A stretch of 9,185 nt of DNA from JANXVY01 sp034408685 (GTDB lineage Bacteria > Pseudomonadota > Alphaproteobacteria > Rhizobiales > Hyphomicrobiaceae), in contig JAWXCP010000036.1 in assembly GCA_034408685.1 (NCBI GenBank), positions 1 through 9,185 of the forward strand, written 5' to 3'. Made by a program: the position numbers and the translations under genes. Every line of letters starts with the position of its first letter. Position 1 is the first letter of the stretch. Positions 1 through 6,062 of the stretch are shown in pieces. Below the pieces are notes generated by a model. The model had not been told where the DNA came from. It did no database searches and saw only the letters and a program-made list of their open reading frames with translations.

Positions 1-124
1 CTCGCTGACTACAGGCTCGCTGACTACAGGCTCGCTGACTACAGGCTCGCTGACTACAGGCTCGCTGACTACAGGCTCGCTGACTACAGGCTCGCTGACC
101 ACAGGCTCGCTGACTACAGGCTCG
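1..124. repeat. 15-bp tandem repeat, 8 copies
   Basis: Eight head-to-tail copies of the 15-base unit CTCGCTGACTACAGG fill positions 1-120, and the first four bases of a ninth copy follow. Seven copies are identical; copy 7 (91-105) differs by one T-to-C change at position 100. The array begins at or before the window edge, so the true copy number is unknown. The unit length is a multiple of three, so every copy keeps frame: the first forward frame reads LADYR repeatedly, the second SLTTG, and the third meets TGA in every copy. Near-identity at the DNA level suggests recent slippage expansion. There are no unique spacers, so it is not a CRISPR array. Confidence 0.97.
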
Positions 125-225
125 ACCGACCGCGTGTTAGCAACGGTCACGGCCCGTCGACAAAATGTCAACCGCACGTCATCGCCAGATCGTACACGAC
201 CGCGTCTGCCACCAGGGAGCCAGCC

Positions 226-933
226 ATGGCCGTGTCCACGTCTCCATCGCGTCGTCTGACGATTGTCGATCCCGCCAATGGTGAGATCACCACGCGCGGC
301 ATGGCGATGCTTATCGGGCTGTGCTTCACCCTGACCATCCTTGCGATCGCGCTGGTCGACCGCCCGGTTGCCGACTTTGCCCATAGCGTGCTCCGCGTTG
401 GCGGCAAGGAGCAGCCGTTTTATCGGATGCTGACCGATATCCCCGACCTGATCCCGGCCATCGCGGGGCTCATCACGGCCTGGTACGCGATTGGCTTGCT
501 GTTTGGCGCAAAGCCCGGGCCGCGAGGGCGGATCGCGTTGCAGATCGCGCTCGCCGTCCTTGTTGCGATCGCGATCAAGGAACAACTGAAGGTGTTGACC
601 GGCCGCACATGGCCCGAGACGTGGACAAACAATAACCCGTCCTACATCAAAGACGGTGTCTTCGGCTTTTTCCCGCTGAAATCGCTGTTCGCCGAGAAAG
701 TCGGGCGCGGCTACCACGCCTTCCCATCGGGCCACATGACGATCATTGCGGTCGCAATGGTCTCGCTTGCGCTCAATTTCCGCAGGTTCGTGTGGATCGC
801 GCCGGTTCCGATTGCTTTGGTCGCAATCGGCATGGTCGGGTGCAACTACCACTGGGTCAGCGACCTGATTTTCGGGACCTTCCTCGGTGCCGCCGTGGCA
901 CTCGGTGCTTATCGGCTGGCACGGTTGTCATAG
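226..933 (+). CDS. PAP2-family membrane phosphatase
   Basis: A 235-residue integral membrane protein of the PAP2 (type 2 phosphatidic acid phosphatase) superfamily. Members usually remove phosphate from lipid phosphates such as phosphatidate or undecaprenyl diphosphate at the membrane surface. Hydrophobic segments lie near residues 28-44, 72-95, 103-120, 171-186, 188-205 and 212-230. PSGH at 167-170 is the clear catalytic motif 2, and H209 with D213 fit motif 3 (H-x3-D). Motif 1 begins at K122, but the usual RP is WP (129-130), and the motif 3 arginine position holds M203. This variant pattern resembles a TWPETW/NPS subfamily I recall from Hyphomicrobiales. AGGGAG at 214-219 sits six bases before the ATG and supports this start. 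The frame stays open to the window edge, but no ATG, GTG or TTG occurs in frame within 1-225. The gene converges on mutY with a 30-base gap. The substrate cannot be told from sequence. Confidence 0.88.
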   Translation: MAVSTSPSRRLTIVDPANGEITTRGMAMLIGLCFTLTILAIALVDRPVADFAHSVLRVGGKEQPFYRMLTDIPDLIPAIAGLITAWYAIGLLFGAKPGPRGRIALQIALAVLVAIAIKEQLKVLTGRTWPETWTNNNPSYIKDGVFGFFPLKSLFAEKVGRGYHAFPSGHMTIIAVAMVSLALNFRRFVWIAPVPIALVAIGMVGCNYHWVSDLIFGTFLGAAVALGAYRLARLS

Positions 934-963
934 CAGCTGGAAGCAAAGCGCGGCTCGATACCG

Positions 964-2076
964 TTACCCGCCCTTGAGGCCGTGGGCGATAATCTTGCGC
1001 ATCACGGATGGCAACGCCTCGGTCTTGAGCTTTGAGCGCGGAACCCAGGTGCAACGGTCTGGCTCGGCCCAAAGCATCAGCGATGCGTCGGCGGACACGA
1101 CCGCGCGCAAAACATCGATCTCGAGCTTGAAGTGAGTGAAGGCGTGCTCGACCTGACCGGTGACCGGATACCAGTCGGCGGCAACCGGCGCAGCCTCGAT
1201 CGAGACGCGGCGGCCGGGTTTGACTTCGGTCCAAACGGTCGAGGGAACCTCCATCATGCGGGCAAGAAGGCCACGGTCCGGCCGCCGCCGCAACAGTATG
1301 CGGTTGTCCTCGCTGAGCACCAGAAACGCGGTGCCGCGGCGAACCGGGCGTTCCGGCTTGGCTGCGCGTTTTGGCAAGTCTTCGGCAATACCGAGCGCAC
1401 GGGCCTCGCAGGCGTGTTTCAGCGGGCACATCAGGCACGACGGTCGCTTCGGCGTGCAGATGCGGGCCCCGAGGTCCATCAGTGCCTGGGCAAAATCGCC
1501 CGCGCGGGTAGCAGGTGTCAGCGTCGCGGCGAGGCGGCGGATTTCGGGCTTGGCGGCTGGAAGTGGCTGCTTGAGGGCGAACAATCGCACCGCGATCCGC
1601 TCGATGTTGCCATCGACGGGGGCCGCACGCTTGCCGAACGCGATCGCGGCGATGGCTGCAGCAGTGTATGGGCCGATGCCGGGTAGCTCGAGCAATTCGG
1701 CTTCGGTATCGGGAAAGGCTGCGGCAGGGCGGGCTGCAACGGCGCGGGCACAGGCATGGAGGTTGCGGGCGCGCGAATAATACCCGAGGCCGGCCCAAAG
1801 CGCTAGAACGTCGTCTTCGCTGGCTGCAGCAAGGTCGGCCACCGTCGGCCAGCGATCGAGGAACCGCTCGAAGAACGGGACAACCGCCTTCACGGTCGTC
1901 TGCTGCAGCATGATCTCCGACAACCACACGCGGTAGGGGTCGGCAGCAACTCCGGGCGCATAGCGCCAAGGCAACTCCCGGCGCTCCCGGTCGTACCACG
2001 CAAGCAAAGGCTCAGCGATGCCGATCCCGGCCGGCGGGACAGTCAGAGGACGTTGCACTTGAGCCACAGCGGTCAT
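964..2076 (-). CDS. mutY: A/G-specific adenine glycosylase
   Basis: MutY excises adenine mispaired with 8-oxoguanine in base excision repair. With the ATG at 2076 the protein has 370 residues, a normal length. The HhH-GPD domain shows the catalytic glutamate E54 in WLSEIMLQQT, the helix-hairpin-helix LPGIGPYT at 131-138, and catalytic D155 in VDGN. The iron-sulfur ligands follow as C-x6-C-x2-C-x5-C (C207, C214, C217, C223). The C-terminal NUDIX-like domain, from about residue 247, recognises 8-oxoG. Its FSH loop reads FTH at 313-315, a conservative Ser-to-Thr change at the OG-contacting position. A GTG at 2088 in the same frame would add four residues, but GAGG at 2086-2083 lies six bases before the ATG, so the ATG is preferred. 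The gene is divergent from the dciA-like gene, a usual alphaproteobacterial arrangement. Confidence 0.96.
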   Translation of the reverse strand: MTAVAQVQRPLTVPPAGIGIAEPLLAWYDRERRELPWRYAPGVAADPYRVWLSEIMLQQTTVKAVVPFFERFLDRWPTVADLAAASEDDVLALWAGLGYYSRARNLHACARAVAARPAAAFPDTEAELLELPGIGPYTAAAIAAIAFGKRAAPVDGNIERIAVRLFALKQPLPAAKPEIRRLAATLTPATRAGDFAQALMDLGARICTPKRPSCLMCPLKHACEARALGIAEDLPKRAAKPERPVRRGTAFLVLSEDNRILLRRRPDRGLLARMMEVPSTVWTEVKPGRRVSIEAAPVAADWYPVTGQVEHAFTHFKLEIDVLRAVVSADASLMLWAEPDRCTWVPRSKLKTEALPSVMRKIIAHGLKGG

Positions 2077-2082
2077 CAGTTG

Positions 2083-2086
2083 CCTC
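2083..2086 (-). promoter_or_regulatory. mutY ribosome binding site
   Basis: GAGG read on the minus strand lies six bases upstream of the ATG at 2076. It falls inside the four-codon extension that a GTG start at 2088 would create, which argues that ATG 2076 is the real start. Confidence 0.6.
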
Positions 2087-2152
2087 ACGGGTGTCCGATC
2101 GCGTGCGAATCACGCCAGACGTGTAGCTCGATTCGACCGAGCCGCGTGTGGC

Positions 2153-2158
2153 GGGGAG
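2153..2158 (+). promoter_or_regulatory. Ribosome binding site of the DUF721 gene
   Basis: GGGGAG lies eight bases before the ATG at 2167. It fixes the start of the DUF721 gene and excludes the TTG-initiated extension back to 2053, which would overlap the mutY coding region. Confidence 0.75.
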
Positions 2159-2166
2159 ACAGTTCT

Positions 2167-2784
2167 ATGCCGGAAACAAGACCCACCGCGGTTCGATACG
2201 CGGCGACTGCCCGCCGGGATGTGCCGCTGCAGTCTGGAAACTCACAAACGGGGCATAATCCGGCCGCGCCATTCCGAGCCCGAAACTATATCTCCGCTCG
2301 CACCATCGGCGCGCTGACGCCGAAGGTCACGAAGACCGCATTCCAGAAATTCGGGTTTGCAACCGCGCAGTTGGTTGGCGATTGGCGCGCCATCGTCGGC
2401 GATCGTCTCGCGGCAACCACGGCGCCCGACAAGCTGCGGTGGCCGAAGCGGCCCGGCGAGGTTGAGGGCGACAGTACCGCAGCTGGGCCGCGCGGTGGAG
2501 CAACGCTCGTGATCCGGGTCGAACCGGCCGTGGCACTCGACGTCCAGTACAAGTCCGCGATGATCGTCGAGCGGATCAACGCCTATTTCGGCTACCGCGC
2601 CGTTTCGGACCTGCGCATCGTCCAAGGCCACATCGCGCGTCAGAGCGAACCGGCTGCTGCGCCTCGGCCAACGCCAGCCCGGATGCGGCAAACCGCAGCG
2701 TTGCCGCTCGATGGCATCACGGACGAAGGCCTGAAGGCAGCCCTACAGCGCATGCAGGCTGGTCTCCAGGCCCGACAGGGCTGA
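2167..2784 (+). CDS. dciA: DUF721 / DciA-like helicase loader
   Basis: A 205-residue DUF721 (DciA) protein. DciA proteins are the widespread bacterial replicative-helicase operators that help load DnaB at the origin in species lacking DnaC or DnaI. The DUF721 domain spans about residues 44-155. Its recognisable stretches are KFGFATAQLVGDWRAIVGDR (61-80) and the beta-rich ATLVIRVEPAVALDVQYKS (112-130), followed by the helix VERINAYFGYRAV. The N-terminal 40 residues and the Pro/Ala-rich region at 160-175 look disordered. The C-terminus ends in a short amphipathic helix (183-200). The gene lies between mutY and dsbA, as in many alphaproteobacteria, which supports the call. A role in helicase loading is inferred from the family and is not visible in this sequence alone. 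Confidence 0.88.
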   Translation: MPETRPTAVRYAATARRDVPLQSGNSQTGHNPAAPFRARNYISARTIGALTPKVTKTAFQKFGFATAQLVGDWRAIVGDRLAATTAPDKLRWPKRPGEVEGDSTAAGPRGGATLVIRVEPAVALDVQYKSAMIVERINAYFGYRAVSDLRIVQGHIARQSEPAAAPRPTPARMRQTAALPLDGITDEGLKAALQRMQAGLQARQG

Positions 2785-2842
2785 CGCGCGCTACCTTTCA
2801 GGTGGCATTCACAGCCGATTTGGCCTAATGCCCGCCACGATC

Positions 2843-2861
2843 GCCGGGCTTGGTTCCCGGC
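2843..2861 (+). terminator. Possible terminator after the DUF721 gene
   Basis: GCCGGG (2843-2848) and CCCGGC (2856-2861) form a perfect 6-bp stem with a 7-base loop, 58 bases after the DUF721 stop codon. No proper T-run follows, only CGACCATTT. It may be a weak or factor-dependent terminator, or chance in GC-rich DNA. Confidence 0.35.
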
Positions 2862-2870
2862 CGACCATTT

Positions 2871-2908
2871 GGTGCCAAAGGACCATCGCGACATCGCGTG
2901 TTGGCACC
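2871..2908. promoter_or_regulatory. Inverted repeat upstream of dsbA-like gene
   Basis: GGTGCCAA (2871-2878) and TTGGCACC (2901-2908) are perfect 8-base inverted repeats with a 22-base spacer. The spacer holds two direct copies of CATCGCG (2884-2890 and 2892-2898), offset by 8 bases. The structure ends 20 bases before the GTG start at 2929, a position fit for an operator or a 5'-leader hairpin. No regulator can be named. Confidence 0.4.
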
Positions 2909-2917
2909 GTATTTACT

Positions 2918-2921
2918 GGAG
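2918..2921 (+). promoter_or_regulatory. Ribosome binding site deciding GTG start
   Basis: GGAG lies seven bases before the GTG at 2929. Starting there gives a protein that opens directly with a signal peptide, so this start is chosen over the upstream in-frame TTG at 2869. Confidence 0.65.
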
Positions 2922-2928
2922 CAGCGCA

Positions 2929-3585
2929 GTGACGCTTCTGTCTAAATCCTCTGTGTTTGCCGTCAGCGTTCTCGCTGCGGTTTTAGCCGCGCCGCCAATG
3001 CTCGGCGGGTCACCTGCCCTAGCACAGAAGGCCGCGGTTTCGGTCGAAGAGCTCATGAAGCCGGGCGAACTTCCCGACATTGCCGTTGGCAGCGCCGACG
3101 CCAAGGTTACGATTGTAGAATATTCGTCGATGACGTGCGGCCACTGCGGACGGTTTGCCACCGGCGTGTTTCCTGAGTTGAAAAAGAAATACATCGACAC
3201 GGGGAAGGTTCGCTTCGTGTCGCGCGAGTTCCCGCTCGATAACTTGGCGGCAGCCGCATCGATGCTCACACGCTGCGTCGATAAATCGAAGGCGTTCGAC
3301 ATGACCGAAACGCTGTTCGCGACGCAGGACAAATGGCTCGGCAACGAGCCGTTGCCGAAACTGATGGAGGTCGCCAAGCAGGCGGGCTTCACCAAGGAAA
3401 GCTTCGAAACCTGCCTCAAGGACCAGAAGTTGCTCGATCAGCTTGTCTCGGCGCGCAAGGCTGCCGGCGAAAAGTTCCAGATTTCCGCCACGCCGACATT
3501 CTTCATCAACGGGCAGCGCCTGACGGGTGGCTATCAGCTGGCCGACTTTGAAAAGGCAATCGATCCGCTTCTCGGGACAAAATGA
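2929..3585 (+). CDS. Periplasmic DsbA-family thiol oxidoreductase
   Basis: A 218-residue DsbA-like thioredoxin-fold protein that probably oxidises cysteine pairs in exported proteins. A signal peptide covers residues 1-32, with a hydrophobic core near 9-21 and a likely cleavage site after ALA. The active site is CGHC at 70-73 in YSSMTCGHC, and the cis-proline loop is ATPTFF with P189. A second cysteine pair, C116 and C162, fits the extra disulfide known in alphaproteobacterial DsbAs such as Wolbachia alpha-DsbA1. The start is GTG with GGAG seven bases upstream. The stop overlaps the next gene's ATG (ATGA), so the two dsbA-like genes are probably co-transcribed and translationally coupled. They share the stretch YIDTGKVRF and appear to be tandem duplicates. 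It could also act as an isomerase or reductase, and the electron partner (DsbB) is not in the window. Confidence 0.92.
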   Translation: MTLLSKSSVFAVSVLAAVLAAPPMLGGSPALAQKAAVSVEELMKPGELPDIAVGSADAKVTIVEYSSMTCGHCGRFATGVFPELKKKYIDTGKVRFVSREFPLDNLAAAASMLTRCVDKSKAFDMTETLFATQDKWLGNEPLPKLMEVAKQAGFTKESFETCLKDQKLLDQLVSARKAAGEKFQISATPTFFINGQRLTGGYQLADFEKAIDPLLGTK

Positions 3586-4439
3586 AGATGAGGGGGGATA
3601 GGCAAGCCGCCCGGCCACGCGCGATCGCCCCGATGAAGTTCATTGGCGCGATCGTTCTCGCATCGCTCACCGGGTGTTCGGGTACCGGGCCGTCCTTGAT
3701 GACCGGCGCGACAGCAGGGGCGGCGGAACCAAAGGTGGCGGCCGACATGATCGCCCTGTCACCTGAGGAGATCGCAGCCCAGGGTCCATCCGAGCCGCTG
3801 AACCCATTCAACGATATTACGGGTCAGCCCCTTGGCGGCCGCGAAGTAATCGCCAACCCGACGCTGGCCGAGGTGCTCGAGCCAGCCACGCCCCATCTGC
3901 CGGAGATGTCCTGGGGCAAGCCCGACGCGCCCGTCGTGCTGGTGAAGTACATGTCATTGACATGCCCGCATTGTCGGAGCTTCCAAGCGGATGTGTACCC
4001 AAAACTGAAGCGCGAATACATCGACACGGGAAAAGTGCGGTTCATTCTTCGCGAGTTCCCGATCGGCCGCACATCCGGGCAGGCCACAGTGGCGCTACGC
4101 TGCGCGGCCCCGGAAAAGTATCTTGATCTGTACGGCCGCTACCTTGCCCAGCAGCCAAGCTGGGTTGCCCAGGAGATTCGACTTGATCCGATCTACGCCG
4201 TGGCGAGCCAAGTCGGACTGTCACGGGCCGCGTTCGACGCGTGCCGCCAGGATGTGCGCCTCGTCGATGGTCTGAAGCTGATCAAGGATCGCGGGCGGAA
4301 GCTCGGCATTATTGGGACGCCGAACTTCTTCATTGGCAACAAATTGGTCAAGAAGTCGCTCGACTGGCCGTCGCTTCAGGCGGAAATCGATCCGTTACTC
4401 ACCAGCGGCGGCACGGCTGCAGAGGCTTTAACCCGCTGA
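3582..4439 (+). CDS. DsbA-family thiol oxidoreductase, probable lipoprotein
   Basis: A 285-residue second DsbA-like protein. The active site is CPHC at 128-131, the same dipeptide as E. coli DsbA, with a cis-proline in IGTPNFF (P247) and the second cysteine pair C174/C221 conserved with its neighbour. The N-terminus has a hydrophobic stretch ending in the lipobox LTGC (29-32) followed by Ser, so lipid anchoring at C32 is likely. About 75 residues of linker separate the anchor from the thioredoxin fold, enough to reach across periplasmic space. The start is uncertain: ATG 3582 overlaps the previous stop, while ATG 3633 gives a more typical short signal (MKFIGAIVLASLTGC) but lacks a clear Shine-Dalgarno. 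Compared with the upstream copy this one is membrane-tethered and longer, which suggests the pair divides substrates or location. Confidence 0.88.
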   Translation: MKMRGDRQAARPRAIAPMKFIGAIVLASLTGCSGTGPSLMTGATAGAAEPKVAADMIALSPEEIAAQGPSEPLNPFNDITGQPLGGREVIANPTLAEVLEPATPHLPEMSWGKPDAPVVLVKYMSLTCPHCRSFQADVYPKLKREYIDTGKVRFILREFPIGRTSGQATVALRCAAPEKYLDLYGRYLAQQPSWVAQEIRLDPIYAVASQVGLSRAAFDACRQDVRLVDGLKLIKDRGRKLGIIGTPNFFIGNKLVKKSLDWPSLQAEIDPLLTSGGTAAEALTR

Positions 4440-4489
4440 GCGTCGTGACGCTTTGAAATTGCGCTGATCTCGAACCAGAAGCACCCTCC

Positions 4490-4756
4490 ATGTCTAACAA
4501 TGCCCCGCCGGACCGGCTGTCCGCCGATGCTGGAAGCCCGTTTTTTGACCCCGACGCGCTGAAGCGCGACGTCGGGATCAGGTTCAACGGCCGCGAGCGG
4601 AGCGATGTCGAAGAATACTGCGTAAGCGAGGGCTGGATCCGGGTTGCCGCCGGTAAAGCCAAAGACCGGTTGGGGCGGCCGATGACGGTCAAGCTGAAAG
4701 GTGAGGTTGAAGCCTATTTTCGCAATAGCAATTCTGAAAAATCGAACGAAAACTAA
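4490..4756 (+). CDS. DUF3297 family protein
   Basis: A small 88-residue cytosolic protein with no signal peptide or membrane segment. It matches DUF3297 across its full length: N-terminal PPDRLSADAGSPFFD, then GIRFNGRERSDVEEYCVSEG and WIRVAAGKAKDR, with KLKGEVEAYF near the end. The family is common in proteobacteria and its biochemical function is unknown to me. The ATG lies 50 bases after the dsbA-like stop, so it may share that transcript. The ribosome binding site is weak (AGAAG about 12 bases upstream). In many relatives smc occupies this place after dsbA. The C-terminus is Asn/Ser/Lys-rich and looks disordered. Confidence 0.85.
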   Translation: MSNNAPPDRLSADAGSPFFDPDALKRDVGIRFNGRERSDVEEYCVSEGWIRVAAGKAKDRLGRPMTVKLKGEVEAYFRNSNSEKSNEN

Positions 4757-4945
4757 GCCTGCGATCTTTGCATACGAGCATTAACTATTGTCCATTGGCG
4801 CGAAAAAAATCGCGCGGTATTGCCGCAGACAGAAAGGTTAACTGGGCTGATTGCCGCGTAATCGCGATAAGATGCATTAATAAACACGATTTCGCCACAT
4901 TTTAATCGTCGCTCGTAATTCTTTAGTAACGATGAGGCGAGTGGA
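4757..4945 (+). promoter_or_regulatory. AT-rich promoter-bearing intergenic region
   Basis: This 189-base gap is clearly richer in A and T than its surroundings and probably carries the promoter of the secreted protein gene starting at 4946. It contains the dyad at 4798-4815, TTAA sites at 4781, 4838, 4877 and 4902, and an 8-base palindrome ATCGCGAT at 4861-4868. None of the TTAA pairs has the 7-base spacing of a CtrA box. I cannot place a convincing -35/-10 pair. Confidence 0.45.
4798..4815. other. Perfect hairpin in AT-rich intergenic region
   Basis: GCGCGA (4798-4803), a loop of six A, then TCGCGC (4810-4815) form a perfect 6-bp dyad, 41 bases after the DUF3297 stop and 130 bases before the next start. 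No T-run follows, so it is not a standard terminator. It could be an operator or a leader structure. Confidence 0.4.
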
Positions 4946-5491
4946 ATGATGAAAGTAGCGATTGCGGCTCTGTTTACGGCCGTATTTGTTTTCCTTTCGG
5001 GGATGTCTCAAGCAGAAGCCCGTCCCCGTTCGGACGCGGCTTGGTCAGAGCCAGCAGATGCTCCGTTCTGGGAGCAGAATGAACGGCCGAGGCGCGGCGC
5101 ACGTCAGGCAAGGCAGCAGCGCTATCAGGCCGACGACAGCGACGACGATGCGCGGCCCACGCGCCGGAGTGGCCGCAGCTACAGCCGGACACGGAGCGTG
5201 ACGAATACCGGCGGCTATGGAGCTGGCCCACGTCCAGGCCGTTGGTGTGGCTGGTACATGCGCACACGTCACGGCGGTGGTGCGGAGTACAACCTCGCCC
5301 GAAACTGGCGCAAACGTGGGACACCGGTGTCCGGTCCACAGGTCGGCGCAATCGTTGTTTGGAACAGTCACGTTGGCGAGATCACGGGGCAGGCTGGCAA
5401 CGGCAAGTGGATCGTGTTGTCCGGCAACGATGGCGGACAGGTGCGCGAGCGCGCCCGCTCGGTATCGGGCGCATCTTTCCGGGTTCTGTAA
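4946..5491 (+). CDS. Secreted CHAP/TIGR02594-like protein
   Basis: A 181-residue exported protein of a family I recognise from Bradyrhizobium-like genomes. The signal peptide covers about residues 1-25, with likely cleavage after AEA. Residues 45-90 form a charged Arg/Gln/Asp-rich low-complexity linker. The C-terminal domain (90-181) has RWCGWYMR (C101), HVGEITG (H142) and WIVLSGNDGG (N161/D162), a Cys-His-Asn/Asp layout like CHAP and TIGR02594 cysteine amidases/peptidases that act on peptidoglycan. GAIVVW-HVG-VLSGND aligns by eye with GAIAVF-HVG-ILGGNQ in the GTA-linked lysis protein at 7855-6515. GAGG at 4934-4937 lies 8 bases before ATG 4946; ATG 4949 is an alternative. Catalytic activity is inferred, and it could instead be a wall-binding relative. 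Confidence 0.8.
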   Translation: MMKVAIAALFTAVFVFLSGMSQAEARPRSDAAWSEPADAPFWEQNERPRRGARQARQQRYQADDSDDDARPTRRSGRSYSRTRSVTNTGGYGAGPRPGRWCGWYMRTRHGGGAEYNLARNWRKRGTPVSGPQVGAIVVWNSHVGEITGQAGNGKWIVLSGNDGGQVRERARSVSGASFRVL

Positions 5492-5506
5492 GGCGTAACA
5501 CTGAGG

Positions 5507-5528
5507 GTGCCCGGTCACGGCCGGGCAC
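5507..5528. terminator. Hairpin terminator between convergent genes
   Basis: GTGCCCGG (5507-5514) and CCGGGCAC (5521-5528) form a perfect 8-bp GC-rich stem with a 6-base loop, 15 bases after the stop of the secreted protein gene and 18 bases before the end of the convergent minus-strand gene. The plus-strand tail ACATTTAG is only weakly T-rich and the minus side has no T-run. Position suggests it ends transcripts from both sides. Confidence 0.65.
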
Positions 5529-5546
5529 ACATTTAGGGAACACGCG

Positions 5547-5990
5547 CTACTTGGCCAGTTCGGCGTCGATCCGAGCGTTCATGTAGCCCCATTTTGCGGT
5601 CTGGGCCTCGACCAACGACGTCATGCTGACCCGCAATCCGCCAAGCATGGTGCAGTCCGGCGACGCTGCGGACGCGCCAACCTGCCCACCGCTGGCAATC
5701 TTCTCGAGCAGTTCGCCCGATTTGCGGTCATAGCCTTGGATTGCGTCGTCGACGACCAATGGGGCCGCCTCTTTCAGGAACTGGTCCTGGCTCCAGCCGC
5801 GTTTTGCTTTCAGCTGGCGTAATTTGTCTTGAAACTTTGGCTTGTTGGCGGCGTTGAGGCCGCGCAGGACACCGGCTGCCTCGTCAACGACCGCTTCGAA
5901 ATCGGCACGCTGGCATGCGCCAGCGGCAGCAGCTTGTGCGCCAGCAACAAGACACGAGCAAAAGAAGATCAATCGAGTCCCGTAGTGCAT
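5547..5990 (-). CDS. Small secreted protein of unknown function
   Basis: A 147-residue protein that I believe belongs to a conserved Hyphomicrobiales family with no known function. A signal peptide covers about residues 1-25 (RLIFFCSCLVAGAQAAAAGA), with cleavage near AGA. The mature part is largely alpha-helical and charged, with the stretches DFEAVVDEAAGVLRGLN, KFQDKLRQLKAKRGWSQDQF and YMNARIDAELAK. C26 and C113 could form a disulfide. ATG 5990 is chosen because it places the signal peptide at the N-terminus; ATG 6029 would add 13 residues, and neither has a strong Shine-Dalgarno. It lies 72 bases after the PepSY-like gene on the same strand, so the two may be co-transcribed. Confidence 0.75.
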   Translation of the reverse strand: MHYGTRLIFFCSCLVAGAQAAAAGACQRADFEAVVDEAAGVLRGLNAANKPKFQDKLRQLKAKRGWSQDQFLKEAAPLVVDDAIQGYDRKSGELLEKIASGGQVGASAASPDCTMLGGLRVSMTSLVEAQTAKWGYMNARIDAELAK

Positions 5991-6062
5991 TACGCCGTGG
6001 TAGCCGCCCCTAAAGCCATCGGCAAGCATCGTGAGCGGAGCAACATAAAGGGACGCAAATCC

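Noticed and set aside
1..124. CRISPR array
   Set aside because: The 15-bp units are directly joined with no spacers.
1132..1780. Plus-strand open frames of 184 and 206 codons
   Set aside because: They are antisense to a clearly real mutY with all catalytic residues, and the compositions are shadow-like.
857..1999. Long 380-codon minus-strand open frame overlapping mutY
   Set aside because: It lies in another frame of the mutY coding region, is extremely Arg/Pro/Cys-rich and shows no family motif, as expected of a GC-rich shadow frame.
2053..2166. N-terminal extension of the DUF721 gene from a TTG at 2053
   Set aside because: It would overlap the mutY start, the added residues look noncoding, and a strong GGGGAG precedes ATG 2167.
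2869..2928. TTG start for the first dsbA-like gene
   Set aside because: It would put a polar stretch with a cysteine before the signal peptide, while GTG 2929 has GGAG at good spacing.
4757..4945. CtrA box (TTAA-N7-TTAA)
   Set aside because: Four TTAA sites exist, but none are separated by seven bases.
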